A DNA stretch of 41,702 nt from Pseudomonadota bacterium (lineage in GTDB: Bacteria > Pseudomonadota > Gammaproteobacteria > Steroidobacterales > Steroidobacteraceae): positions 1-41,702 of the forward strand of contig JAJYFF010000022.1 of assembly GCA_021785405.1 (NCBI GenBank), given 5' to 3'. A program made the translations under genes and the position numbers. The notes under the pieces were generated by a model, which saw only the letters and a list, made by a program, of their open reading frames with translations, ran no database searches and was not told the origin of the DNA. Shown piece by piece: positions 31,739 through 40,101 of this stretch (its first letter is position 1; the number at the start of each line of letters is the position of its first letter).

Positions 31739-32415
31739 TCCCGCTCCAGGACGACAGCCGGTCGTCCTCCAGACCCTACGCCACCGTCGGCTTGATCGCG
31801 GCGTGTTTCGCGGTCTTCCTGTGGCAATCCTCGCTGGACGCGCCGGCCGCGCGCCGCGCGGTCGATGCCCTCGGCGCGATTCCCGCCGTCGTGTTCGGCG
31901 TCGCGCGGCTGCCGTCGGACCTCGTCTGGGTCCCGCGCTACGTGCCGGTCCTCACCTCGATGTTCCTGCACGCGAGCTGGATGCACTTGCTCGGCAACGT
32001 GCTCTTCCTGTGGATCTTCGGCGCGTCCGTCGAGGACTACATGGGCCCGCTGCGGTTCCTCGTGTTCTACCTCGGTTGCGGGATCGCGGCGTTCCTCGCG
32101 CAAGGCCTGGCGACGCCGGACTCGGCCTATCCGATCATCGGTGCGAGCGGCGCGATCTCCGGCGTCCTCGGCGCGTATTTCGTCACGTTCCCGCGCGCGC
32201 GCGTGCTCACCCTCGTGATATTGCCGTTCTTCCTGACGACGATGCGCGTGCCCGCGATGCTGCTGCTGTTGCTCTGGTTCCTCGTGCAACTCGTGAGCCA
32301 CTTCGCCGGTCACGACGGCGGCGTCGCGTTCCTCGCGCACATCGGCGGGTTCGTCACCGGGATCGCGCTCGCGCCGAGATTCAAGCGCCGCGATGGCGGC
32401 CTCCCGGCGTTGTGA
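31735..32415 (+). CDS. Rhomboid family intramembrane serine protease
   Basis: A 226-aa inner-membrane protease with about six hydrophobic segments. The catalytic dyad is S138 in GASGAISG and H202 in FLAHIGGFVTG. The conserved LHASWMHLLGNVLFL block after the first loop is present. It should cut substrates within the membrane near their lumenal end. Coupled by ATGA to the 45-aa gene and through it to the pseudo-aminopeptidase and L,D-transpeptidase genes, so an envelope-quality or regulated-processing role is plausible. Confidence 0.93.
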   Translation: MIPLQDDSRSSSRPYATVGLIAACFAVFLWQSSLDAPAARRAVDALGAIPAVVFGVARLPSDLVWVPRYVPVLTSMFLHASWMHLLGNVLFLWIFGASVEDYMGPLRFLVFYLGCGIAAFLAQGLATPDSAYPIIGASGAISGVLGAYFVTFPRARVLTLVILPFFLTTMRVPAMLLLLLWFLVQLVSHFAGHDGGVAFLAHIGGFVTGIALAPRFKRRDGGLPAL

Positions 32416-32455
32416 TAGAGTCCGCCGAGCGCCCACGAGGATCGAGGAACAGGCG

Positions 32456-34072
32456 ATGTCGAGTGACCCGAGTCCACGGCTCGGCGAGGAGCGCAGCCCG
32501 CAACCGTCGATCACGCGCCTGCCGACCGGCCGGACCGCCTTCGTCGGCCGCACCTTGCGCGGGCCGGTCGACCAGCCCGTGCGGATCGCGGGCTTCGCGC
32601 AGTTCCAGAGCGTGTTCGGCGGCCTGTGGCAACCGAGCCCGCTCGGCTATGCGGTCGAGCAGTTCTTCGACAACGGCGGCCGCGAGGCGATCGTCGTCCG
32701 GGTCGCGAACGGCGCGCGCGGCGCGACCGTGACCCTGCCGACCGGCGATGGCCGCCGCCTCGAGCTGCGCGCGCTGCGTCCGGGCACCCGCGAATTCCTG
32801 CGGGTCTGCATCGACTACGACAACCTGCCGGCGGGCGACGCCGACGGGTTCAACCTCACCATCCAGCGCGTGCGTGCGCAGGGCTCGCTGCACGTCGAGG
32901 ATCAGGAAATCCACCGGCGGCTGTCGGTACGCGCGGCCGACGGGCCGCGCTTCGTGACCGCGGCGCTCGCGCGCTCGGCGCTCGTGCGCGTCGTCGGGGC
33001 GCCGCCGGACGTGCGGCCGGCGCGCACGATCGACGCCGACAGCGGTCTCGCGACCGGTTGGATCGGCTCGAACGCGGACGGCGACGACGGCGCGCCCTTG
33101 ACCGATTACGACCTGATCGGCAGCGAAACCGAACGGACCGGCCTGTTCGCGCTCGCCGACGCCGAACCGTTCGACCTGCTGTACGTGCCGCCGCTCGCCC
33201 GCGACCGGGACGTCGGGCTCGCGACCTGCCTGGTCGCCGAGCGATTCTGCCGCGGCCGCCGCGCGCTGCTGATCGTCGATCCGCCGCAAGCCTGGCAGAC
33301 CGCGGACGACGCGATCGAGGGATTCGAGGCCTGGGGATTCCAGAGCGAGAACGCGACGATGTTCTTCCCGCGCGTGCTCGCCTACGACAAGCTGCGCGGG
33401 CGCTTCGAGACGTTCGCGCCGGGCGGCGCGGTCGCCGGCATGCTCGCCCGCCGCGACGCGCGGATGCCGCCGTGGGAGGAATCGGAGGAGAGCGTCGAAC
33501 CGGTGCTCCGGCCGGGTTACAAGCCGGCTTGCCAGGTCACCGAGTCGCAGCGCGTGCGGCTGCGCACCCACGGCGTGAACGCGCTGCTGTCGCTGCGTCC
33601 GACGCAGCGCCGGCTGGAGCGGCCGCGCACGCTCGCCGCGGGGAGCGTCGCGGATTTCCGCTACCTCGCGCCGCGCCGGGCGAACTCGTACCTCTTGAAC
33701 TGCCTCGTGCACGGTACGCGCTGGGCGGCGACCGCCGAACCCGGCCCGGACGCGTTCGCGACGGTCGAAGCGCAGGTGCGCGAATTCCTCGGCGATCTGT
33801 ATCGCCGCGGCGCGTTCCCGGGCCGCGGACCGGACGAGGCGTACTTCGTCGTCTGCGACGAGAGCCTGAATCCCCGCACCGCCGGGCCGGGGCTGCGGTT
33901 CCTCGTGGGACTCGCGGCGGCGCGCGCCGGTGAGTTCCACACCTACCGGATCGCGCAGACGCCGGCCGGCGGCGACGCGCAACCCGTGACCGTGAATCGC
34001 TGGCGCGAGGCGCGCTTCAGCCCCGAGCAGATCGAATGGGTCGATCGTCTCGCGAGCCGTCTCGAGGGCTGA
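32456..34072 (+). CDS. Orphan contractile tail-sheath-like protein
   Basis: A 538-aa protein resembling sheaths of contractile phage tails and extracellular contractile injection systems. The N-terminal domain has TGRTAFVGRTLRGPVDQPVR, FAQFQSVFGGLW and LGYAVEQFFDNGGREAIVVR. The C-terminal domain has VNALLSLRPTQRRLERPRTL, HGTRWAATAEPG and AYFVVCDESLNPRTAGPGLR, then AGEFHTYRIAQ. The usual N-terminal PGVYxEE arm that links sheath subunits is absent; the protein begins MSSDPSPRLGEERSPQPSIT. No tube, baseplate, spike, cap or ATPase gene lies nearby. Composition matches the neighbours, so it is not a recent arrival. Function unknown. Confidence 0.85.
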   Translation: MSSDPSPRLGEERSPQPSITRLPTGRTAFVGRTLRGPVDQPVRIAGFAQFQSVFGGLWQPSPLGYAVEQFFDNGGREAIVVRVANGARGATVTLPTGDGRRLELRALRPGTREFLRVCIDYDNLPAGDADGFNLTIQRVRAQGSLHVEDQEIHRRLSVRAADGPRFVTAALARSALVRVVGAPPDVRPARTIDADSGLATGWIGSNADGDDGAPLTDYDLIGSETERTGLFALADAEPFDLLYVPPLARDRDVGLATCLVAERFCRGRRALLIVDPPQAWQTADDAIEGFEAWGFQSENATMFFPRVLAYDKLRGRFETFAPGGAVAGMLARRDARMPPWEESEESVEPVLRPGYKPACQVTESQRVRLRTHGVNALLSLRPTQRRLERPRTLAAGSVADFRYLAPRRANSYLLNCLVHGTRWAATAEPGPDAFATVEAQVREFLGDLYRRGAFPGRGPDEAYFVVCDESLNPRTAGPGLRFLVGLAAARAGEFHTYRIAQTPAGGDAQPVTVNRWREARFSPEQIEWVDRLASRLEG

Positions 34073-34116
34073 GCGCGGTCGCGACCGTCGCAGGGTTCGC
34101 ACAGGGGATCGAGCCG

Positions 34117-34632
34117 ATGCCGTCGAGCGTACGCACCGTGATCTTCTCGCACGGGAAGGAAAGCGGACCGTGGGGTGAGAAGATCACCGCGATGGCGGCG
34201 GTCGTGCGCGAACTCGGCGGCGGCGTCGAGTCCGTCGATTATCGCGGCATCGACGATCCGCGCGCGCGCGTCGCCCGCCTGATCGAGGTCGGCCGCGGCT
34301 GCGCCGCGCCGATCGTGCTCGTCGGATCGAGCCTCGGCGGACACGTCTCGGCCGCCGCGGCACGCGCGCTCGGCGCACGCGGACTGTTCCTGCTCGCGCC
34401 CGCGTTCTACATGCCCGGCTTCGAGGACCATACGCCGCGGGATTGCGGCTGTCCGGCCGCGATCGTGCACGGCTGGCGCGACGAGATCGTCCCGGTCGAC
34501 CACAGCATCCGCTGGGCCCGCGAGCATCTCGCCGAGTTGCACCTGCTCGACTCCGATCACCGGCTGCAGGACCGGATCCCCGCGATCGGGCGGCTGCTGC
34601 GCGGGTTCCTCGAGTCGCTCGACCCGGGCTGA
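34117..34632 (+). CDS. Small alpha/beta hydrolase
   Basis: A 171-aa compact hydrolase. The nucleophile elbow is GSSLGG (about residue 71), the acid is in HGWRDEIVPVD, and the His is in DSDHRLQD near the C-terminus, so the Ser-Asp-His triad is complete. An N-terminal FSHGKESGPWG supplies the oxyanion region. This fits the minimal YqiA/YcfP-like esterase group; the substrate is unknown. It lies 44 bases after the sheath gene on the same strand and ends 12 bases from the convergent DUF2059-like gene. Confidence 0.88.
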   Translation: MPSSVRTVIFSHGKESGPWGEKITAMAAVVRELGGGVESVDYRGIDDPRARVARLIEVGRGCAAPIVLVGSSLGGHVSAAAARALGARGLFLLAPAFYMPGFEDHTPRDCGCPAAIVHGWRDEIVPVDHSIRWAREHLAELHLLDSDHRLQDRIPAIGRLLRGFLESLDPG

Positions 34633-34644
34633 GGCGTTACCGAT

Positions 34645-35532
34645 TCAGCGTTGCGGGGGCGTCGGCGTCGGCGTCGACTCGGCCGAGTCCTGCGCCTCGC
34701 TGCGGGCGATCTCCCGCCAGCTCTCGCCGATCCGCTCGCCGCAGCGGCGGCTCATGGAGCGGTAGCCGGCCGTCAGCGCCGCGATCGACGCGTCGACATA
34801 GGTCTTGCCGGCGGGGGACTGGAGGAACGACAGCATGCTGTGCAAATCCGCATCGCTGAGATCGCGATAGTCGTACGCGACGTACCGCTCGAGCGGCACC
34901 TGCAGGCTCTGCAGCAATTCGGGCGGCGGCGGCGTCTTCTTGCCGACGCTCGCGCGCGCGTCCTTCAGGTCGAGCCCGTATCCCATCGCCTTGCCGACCG
35001 CGAGCGAACGCCCCATCGTCATGTACACCTCGGCCGCGGAATCCGTCGCGCGGGTGACGGTCGCGATCTGGCGAAAGAGCGCCGCGCGCTGCGGAGTCGT
35101 CGGCGTGCCGAGCTTGCCGTTCGCGATCGCGTCGGTCGCCGCCGGATCGAGCTTCGCGAGCGCGACGTCGGCGGCGACCATGCGCCGGCCCGCCGGGCTC
35201 GCGAGGAACGCGAGCGTCTGGTCGACCGCTGCCGGATCGAGGTGCGCGGCGAACGCGGCGAGCGCGGAGGGTTCGAACACGTCGAGCCGGAACGTGCGCT
35301 TCGCCGCCGCGGTGACCGCCGCGAGGCGCGCGGCGTCGAGCTTGCCGTGCGACTCGGACTCGAACATCCGCTGCAACCTCGCCGGCATCCCCGCGAGCGA
35401 CGCCGCCACCTGCTCCCGCATGCCGGCGGCGAGATAGAGCCGTCCCGCCGCATCGATCGTGACCGCCGGCGGCGCCGCGAGTGCGGTCGCCGTCAGGCCG
35501 CATAACAGGAGCAATGACAGGGTCCTGGGCAT
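34645..35532 (-). CDS. Exported DUF2059-like protein
   Basis: A 295-aa protein with a clear signal peptide (MPRTLSLLLLCGLTATALA). The mature part is helical, with two copies of a DUF2059-like pattern: LAFLASPAGRRMVAADVAL (first half) and LHSMLSFLQSPAGKTYVDAS (second half). The C-terminus is a Thr-Pro repeat (STPTPTPPQR). A GGAG ribosome site precedes the ATG. The role is unknown; the location is periplasmic. Divergent from plsB with overlapping -10-like elements. Confidence 0.82.
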   Translation of the reverse strand: MPRTLSLLLLCGLTATALAAPPAVTIDAAGRLYLAAGMREQVAASLAGMPARLQRMFESESHGKLDAARLAAVTAAAKRTFRLDVFEPSALAAFAAHLDPAAVDQTLAFLASPAGRRMVAADVALAKLDPAATDAIANGKLGTPTTPQRAALFRQIATVTRATDSAAEVYMTMGRSLAVGKAMGYGLDLKDARASVGKKTPPPPELLQSLQVPLERYVAYDYRDLSDADLHSMLSFLQSPAGKTYVDASIAALTAGYRSMSRRCGERIGESWREIARSEAQDSAESTPTPTPPQR

Positions 35533-35564
35533 CGTGATCTCCGGGTGACGCTGGGAGCGGGGCG

Positions 35565-35574
35565 ATTGTACACT
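35565..35574. promoter_or_regulatory. Overlapping divergent -10 elements, DUF2059-like/plsB
   Basis: TACACT (35569-35574, plus) faces plsB and TACAAT (35570-35565, minus) faces the DUF2059-like gene; they share two bases within ATTGTACACT. Predicted leaders are about 25-35 bases, and both genes have good ribosome sites. Confidence 0.5.
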
Positions 35575-35614
35575 CTGCGCTCGGCGGGCTGACCGATCCG
35601 AGGAGTGGACGAGC

Positions 35615-38080
35615 TTGCGTTCTCCGTGGGGCCTCGGCCGGGCCTGGCAATGGCTCGTGCGCAAGAGCCTGGTCGCGTGGGTCAAGGTTGCGGTGAAACC
35701 CGATGCCGCGGCCGCGGGGCTCGCAGCGGCCGACCGCCCGGTGTGCTACGTGCTCGAGCGCGACGGCCAGAGCGACCTGGCGGTGCTCGGGCTGGTTTGC
35801 GGCCGCAGGAACCTGCCGCGGCCGAGCCGCCGGCTCCTGGTCGGCGGGATTCGCACCGACCACGCGCACTTCGAGCTCGAACGCCGCGTCGGGCTGCTGC
35901 GCAGCCGCGTCGACAAGCGCCCGCCCCGCACCCTCGTGCACCTGATGAGCGCGGTCGCGAAGGATCCCGAGTTCGACGTCGATCTCGTGCCCGTCGCGGT
36001 CTTCTGGGGGCGCGCGGCCCCGAAGGAATCGAGCTGGTGGCGGCTGCCGTTCACCGAAACCTGGAGCTTGGTCGGACGCGTTCGCCGGATCTTCACGATC
36101 CTGTTCAACGGCCGCAACACGCTCCTGCACTTCGGCGAACCGGTGTCGCTGCGCGCGGCGATGCAAGGCGAGCCGCCGAGCGCCGCCACCGCGCGCCGGA
36201 TCGTGCGGGCGCTGCGCGCGACGCTGCGCGCGCAGCGAACCTCGACGATCGGGCCGGACCTGTCGCACCGACGAACGATCGTCGCACGGGTGCTCGCGGC
36301 CCGCGCGGTGCGGAACGCGATCCGCGCCGAGGCGCGCGCGCGCGGCATCCCGCGCCGCGCGGCGATCCTCGCCGCGAAGCGCTGCGCCGACGAGATCGCC
36401 GCGAACTACTCCCGGACGTTCATCGGCTTCATGTCGGTGGTGCTCGGCTGGCTGTGGAATCGCCTGTACGACGGCGTCACGTTCCGGCACGTGGAGCGGC
36501 TGCAGGAGATCGGCGACGGCGCCGAGATCGTCTACGTGCCCTGCCATCGCAGCCACATGGACTATCTGTTGCTCTCCTACGTGATCTATCACAAGGGGTT
36601 CGCGATTCCGCACATCGCGGCCGGCGTGAACCTGAACATGCCCGTCGTCGGCCGCTTCCTGCGCAAGGGCGGCGCGTTCTTCCTGCGGCGCTCGTTCAAG
36701 GGCGACGCGCTGTACGCGTCGGTGTTCAAGCAATACCTGGGCCTGATGATGTCGCGCGGACACCCGCTCGAGTATTTCATCGAGGGAGGGCGCAGCCGCA
36801 CCGGACGACTGCTGCAGCCGCGCACCGGCATGCTGTCGATGACGGTGCAGGGCTATCTGCGCGACCCGCGTCGCCCGGTGGTGTTCGTCCCGGTGTACTT
36901 CGGGTACGAGCGCATCGTCGAAGGGGAGACCTACCTCGATGAGCTCGCGGGACGGCCGAAGCGCAAGGAGAGCGTGGCGGGCCTGTTGAAGGCGGTACCG
37001 GCGCTGCGGCAACGCTTCGGCGAGGTCCACGTGAACCTGGGCGAACCGATCGCGCTCGACGCCGTGCTGAGCGCCCACGATCCGCGCTGGCGGGAGCGCG
37101 CGGCCGGCGACGACGAGCCGCGGTTCGACGGCCTCGGCGCCGCGGTCGGCGACCTCGCGCGGCGCATCGTGACCGGGATCAATGCGGCCGCGGCCGTCAC
37201 GCCGATCAACCTGGTCGCGACCGCGGTGCTCGCGACGCCGCGCCAGGCGTGCGCGGAGGCCGATCTCGTCGCGCAGCTCGACCTGTATCGGCAGTTGCTG
37301 CGCGACGCGCCCTACGGGCCGCTGGTCACGGTGACCGCGGCGAGCGGCGCGCAGATGGTCGCGTACGCGGAAGGATTCGGCTTGCTGCGGCGGCGCCGCC
37401 ATGCGCTCGGCGACGTCTTGTCGATGACGCCGGATCGGGCGCTGCTCGCGACCTACTATCGCAACAACACCCTGCACCTGCTCGCGATCCCGTCGTTGCT
37501 CGCCTGTTGCTTCCTCGGCAACGCGAGCATGCGGACCGCGGACATCCTGCGCCTGCTGTCGCGAATCTATCCGTACATCGCCGCCGAGTTGTTCCTGCGA
37601 TGGGGCGAGGACGAAGTCGGCGACTACGCACTGCGCGTGCTCGAGGTGCTCGCCGGGCTCGGCTTGCTGAGCGCGACGCCGGGCCGCGACGAGTGGCACC
37701 GGCCCCCGCCGGCGACCGCCGAGGCGGTGCGGCTGTCGGGCCTCGCGGCCGCGACGATCCAGACGGTCGAGCGCTACTATCTGGCGATCGCGCTGCTGTT
37801 GCGCGCCGGCAGCGGCCGCATCGGCCAGCAGGCGCTCGAGGAGAGTTGCCGCTTGACCGCGCAGCGCATGAGCCTGCTGTACGGCTTCGAGTCGCCGGAA
37901 TTCTTCGACCAGGCGATGTTCCGCAATTTCCTGGAGTTGCTGCGCCGGCGCGGCGTCGTGCGGGTGGGCGCGGACGGCACGCTGTGCTTCGACGCGGCGC
38001 TGAGCGCGGTCGCGGTCGACGCGCAGATCGTGCTGTCCGAGCAGATCCGCCACAGCATCCTGCAGGTCACCTCGGGCTGA
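35615..38080 (+). CDS. plsB: Glycerol-3-phosphate 1-O-acyltransferase PlsB
   Basis: An 821-aa inner-membrane-associated enzyme that makes lysophosphatidate, the first step of phospholipid synthesis; E. coli PlsB has 807 aa. The four acyltransferase motifs are visible: H311-x4-D316 in PCHRSHMDYLLLS, GGAFFLRRSF, FIEGGRSRTGRLL, and VVFVPVYFGYERIVEG. The start is TTG with an AGGAG ribosome site 9 bases upstream, giving SPWGLGRAWQWLVRKSLVAW, the usual membrane-seeking N-terminus. Transcribed alone; its stop codon lies in a hairpin (38079-38095). Confidence 0.97.
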   Translation: MRSPWGLGRAWQWLVRKSLVAWVKVAVKPDAAAAGLAAADRPVCYVLERDGQSDLAVLGLVCGRRNLPRPSRRLLVGGIRTDHAHFELERRVGLLRSRVDKRPPRTLVHLMSAVAKDPEFDVDLVPVAVFWGRAAPKESSWWRLPFTETWSLVGRVRRIFTILFNGRNTLLHFGEPVSLRAAMQGEPPSAATARRIVRALRATLRAQRTSTIGPDLSHRRTIVARVLAARAVRNAIRAEARARGIPRRAAILAAKRCADEIAANYSRTFIGFMSVVLGWLWNRLYDGVTFRHVERLQEIGDGAEIVYVPCHRSHMDYLLLSYVIYHKGFAIPHIAAGVNLNMPVVGRFLRKGGAFFLRRSFKGDALYASVFKQYLGLMMSRGHPLEYFIEGGRSRTGRLLQPRTGMLSMTVQGYLRDPRRPVVFVPVYFGYERIVEGETYLDELAGRPKRKESVAGLLKAVPALRQRFGEVHVNLGEPIALDAVLSAHDPRWRERAAGDDEPRFDGLGAAVGDLARRIVTGINAAAAVTPINLVATAVLATPRQACAEADLVAQLDLYRQLLRDAPYGPLVTVTAASGAQMVAYAEGFGLLRRRRHALGDVLSMTPDRALLATYYRNNTLHLLAIPSLLACCFLGNASMRTADILRLLSRIYPYIAAELFLRWGEDEVGDYALRVLEVLAGLGLLSATPGRDEWHRPPPATAEAVRLSGLAAATIQTVERYYLAIALLLRAGSGRIGQQALEESCRLTAQRMSLLYGFESPEFFDQAMFRNFLELLRRRGVVRVGADGTLCFDAALSAVAVDAQIVLSEQIRHSILQVTSG

Positions 38081-38095
38081 CCGCGACGCGCGGTC
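38079..38095. terminator. GC hairpin over the plsB stop codon
   Basis: GACCGCG and CGCGGTC flank an ACG loop. It begins in the plsB stop and lies 10 bases from the convergent arfB stop, without a T-tract. It may limit read-through between the convergent genes. Confidence 0.4.
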
Positions 38096-38104
38096 GGGCG
38101 CGAC

Positions 38105-38512
38105 TCAGTCCCAGGCGCCGCCGGTGCGGTCGCGCTTGGAGGCGCCGCGCCGCCGCTTCGCCTCGAGCCGCCGCTCCTTCGAGGCGCGGGTCGGCCGGGT
38201 TCGCTGGCGCGGCTTCGGCTCGATCCGCGCGCGGTCGACGAGCGCCTCGAGCCGCTCGAGCGCATCGCGGCGGTTGCGCTCCTGGCTGCGCTCGCCGCGC
38301 GCGATGATCACGATGCTGCCGTCGTCGGTGAGCCGTCGGCCCGCGAGGCGCTGCAAGCGCCGCTTGACCTCGGGTGGGAGTGTCGTGTTCGCCGCCAGCA
38401 GGAACCGCAACTGGGCGGCGCTCGCGACCTTGTTCACGTTCTGTCCGCCCGGCCCGGAGGAGCGGACGAAGGTCCATTCGATGTCGCGCTCCGGGAGCGT
38501 CGAGCGGCTCAT
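38105..38512 (-). CDS. arfB: Alternative ribosome-rescue factor ArfB (YaeJ)
   Basis: A 135-aa peptidyl-tRNA hydrolase that releases chains from stalled ribosomes. The catalytic GGQ is in FVRSSGPGGQNVNKV, and the C-terminal basic tail (KPRQRTRPTRASKERRLEAK) is the part that enters the empty mRNA channel. Length fits the family (about 140 aa). Its ATG overlaps the stop of the DUF465 gene by 4 bases. Confidence 0.96.
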   Translation of the reverse strand: MSRSTLPERDIEWTFVRSSGPGGQNVNKVASAAQLRFLLAANTTLPPEVKRRLQRLAGRRLTDDGSIVIIARGERSQERNRRDALERLEALVDRARIEPKPRQRTRPTRASKERRLEAKRRRGASKRDRTGGAWD

Positions 38513-38733
38513 GCGTTCAGATCGGGGATCAGCTGGCTCTCCAGCCTCGCGATCTGATCCTTCAACATCAGCTTGCGCTTCTTCAGACGCTTCATCTGCA
38601 GCTCGTCGACCCGGAAGTCGAGGGTCAGGCGCGAGATCACGTCATCGAGATCGCGGTGCTCGATGCGCAACTGGCGCAAGCGCTCGATGTTCTTGAACAG
38701 GTCGGTGTTGACGTTGTCGTCGTCTTCGCTCAC
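38509..38733 (-). CDS. YdcH-type DUF465 small coiled-coil protein
   Basis: A 74-aa acidic-to-basic helical protein. The region LRIEHRDLDDVISRL followed by DELQMKRLKKRKLMLKDQIA is the DUF465/YdcH signature. Function unknown. It sits 6 bases after the PHP gene and overlaps arfB, so it is the middle gene of a three-gene operon. Confidence 0.92.
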   Translation of the reverse strand: MSEDDDNVNTDLFKNIERLRQLRIEHRDLDDVISRLTLDFRVDELQMKRLKKRKLMLKDQIARLESQLIPDLNA

Positions 38734-38739
38734 GGGCGC

Positions 38740-39585
38740 TCATCCGTCCTCGTCGCCGCCGATCCCGCGGCTTCGCCACGCCGGGATCAGCCCGTCCGGT
38801 AGCTTAGCTAAGCGGCCCAGGGGATTCCACGGCATGCGCGGCCCATGGAAATCCGAACCGACGGTGGCTTCGAGGCCGTGGCGGCGTGCGAGCGCCGCGC
38901 AGGCGTCGACGTGATGCGCCGCATTACCGCCGCAGCCGATCTCGAGCGCGCGTCCGCCGGCGGCGACGAAGTCCGCGAGCAATGCGTTGCGCGCGGTCGC
39001 CGACAGCGCATAGCGCGTCGGGTGCGCGAGCGAAGCGGTCCCGCCGGCGGCGACGATCCAGCCGACGATTTCGGCGAGCGCGGGCCATTCGGCGGCGACG
39101 TGGGCGGCGCGCCCGCGGCCGAGGTGGACCCGGAACGCCGCCCGCGGATCGCGCACGCAGCCGGCTTCCACCAGCGCGTCGGCGAGGTGCGAGCGGGTCG
39201 GCAAGCTGGCGCGCGCCTCGACCATCGCGAGCAGGCGGTCCCCGGGCAAACCCTTGTGCGTCAGGCGCTCGCAGATCGCGCGGATCCGATGGCGGCGGCG
39301 GTCGAGCTGCGCGGCGACCGCCGCGCGCAGCGCCGGGGCGCCGGGGTCGATCCAGAGCCCGAGCACGTGAATCGACTGGGATCGCCACGCCGCGGAGAAT
39401 TCGATCCCGGGGACGAGCCGCACCCCGTGCGTGCGCGCCGCCGCGGCCGCCTCCTCGAGGCCGGCGACGGTGTCGTGGTCGGTGAGCGCGAGCGCGCGCA
39501 GGCCGACCGCGGCCGCCCGCGCGAGGAGTTCCGCCGGCGGCAAGGCGCCGTCGGAGCAGGTCGAATGGCTGTGCAGATCGATCAT
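38740..39585 (-). CDS. PHP-domain phosphoesterase, YciV/RNase AM type
   Basis: A 281-aa metal-dependent phosphoesterase. Metal-binding motifs are DLHSHSTCSDG at the N-terminus, LTDHD, GIEFSA and VGSDFHGP near the C-terminus. E. coli YciV/Rnm (293 aa) removes 5' nucleotides from RNA ends and cleaves 3',5'-bisphosphates, and this protein probably does the same. A -10-like TAGAGT (minus 39598-39593) lies 7 bases before the ATG with no ribosome site. A longer in-frame start at 39666 is unlikely. First gene of the operon with the DUF465 and arfB genes. Confidence 0.92.
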   Translation of the reverse strand: MIDLHSHSTCSDGALPPAELLARAAAVGLRALALTDHDTVAGLEEAAAAARTHGVRLVPGIEFSAAWRSQSIHVLGLWIDPGAPALRAAVAAQLDRRRHRIRAICERLTHKGLPGDRLLAMVEARASLPTRSHLADALVEAGCVRDPRAAFRVHLGRGRAAHVAAEWPALAEIVGWIVAAGGTASLAHPTRYALSATARNALLADFVAAGGRALEIGCGGNAAHHVDACAALARRHGLEATVGSDFHGPRMPWNPLGRLAKLPDGLIPAWRSRGIGGDEDG

Positions 39586-39592
39586 CAGCGAC

Positions 39593-39598
39593 ACTCTA
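39593..39598 (-). promoter_or_regulatory. -10-like TAGAGT 7 bases before the PHP gene
   Basis: TAGAGT on the minus strand is followed by 7 bases and the ATG at 39585. No Shine-Dalgarno sequence is present, so a leaderless transcript is predicted. Confidence 0.4.
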
Positions 39599-39713
39599 GG
39601 GCATAACGGGTCGTTCCGGCCGGTCCTCGAGGTCGGGGCCTGGATATTTTGGCGGGGCGTCCCCATGTCCGCTGCAGGGCGAATCGTTCTCGTCCGCGGA
39701 GGAAGCCTTGAGC

Positions 39714-40091
39714 ATGCCGAACCACCGTCGAACCGATCTCGCGGTGCGGGTCGATCCGATCGAGATGCTGCAATACGTGCAAACGCTGATGGTCGCGCGC
39801 GCCGACACCGCCGCCGCCGACGGCTCGGACCCGCTCGCGCGCGGCGCGCCCAGCGATTCGCCCGTCACCCGGGCCGCGCAACTGCGCTGGACCGCGCTCA
39901 ATCGAGCGTTCGGCGACGCGCGAGTCGATCGGTGGACCAGCCGCCGCAAGGATCAGATCCAGCTGCCGGTCGCACTGATCGCGGCCGCCGGCGTTGCGCC
40001 GTTGACGATGGCCGACGAAGAGGTCGTGTTCGACATCCCGGCGTTGCTCGACGCGACCCTGCAGTTCTGCGAGCCGGTGGGCAACGCCTGA
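39714..40091 (+). CDS. 125-aa protein of unknown function
   Basis: Starts MPNHRRTDLAVRVDPIEMLQ and has a good GGAGG ribosome site 10 bases upstream. It is mainly helical with no signal or membrane segment; RAAQLRWTALNRAFGDARVD and FDIPALLDATLQFCEP look conserved but no family is recognised. It is divergent from the PHP operon (128-base gap) and converges on cysQ, 10 bases apart. Confidence 0.72.
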   Translation: MPNHRRTDLAVRVDPIEMLQYVQTLMVARADTAAADGSDPLARGAPSDSPVTRAAQLRWTALNRAFGDARVDRWTSRRKDQIQLPVALIAAAGVAPLTMADEEVVFDIPALLDATLQFCEPVGNA

Positions 40092-40101
40092 GCCGCGCGC
40101 G

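Noticed and set aside
32456-34072. Prophage remnant around the tail-sheath gene
   Set aside because: No other phage gene, integrase, attachment site or shift in composition on either side; kept as an orphan gene instead.
34655-34680. Trinucleotide run (GGCGTC) as a regulatory repeat
   Set aside because: It encodes the Thr-Pro tail of the DUF2059-like protein; similar runs at 620-645 and 41590-41640 also lie within coding sequence.
34637-38053. Minus-strand open frame of 1138 codons opposite plsB
   Set aside because: Low-complexity translation antisense to plsB and overlapping the DUF2059-like gene in another frame; no domain recognisable.
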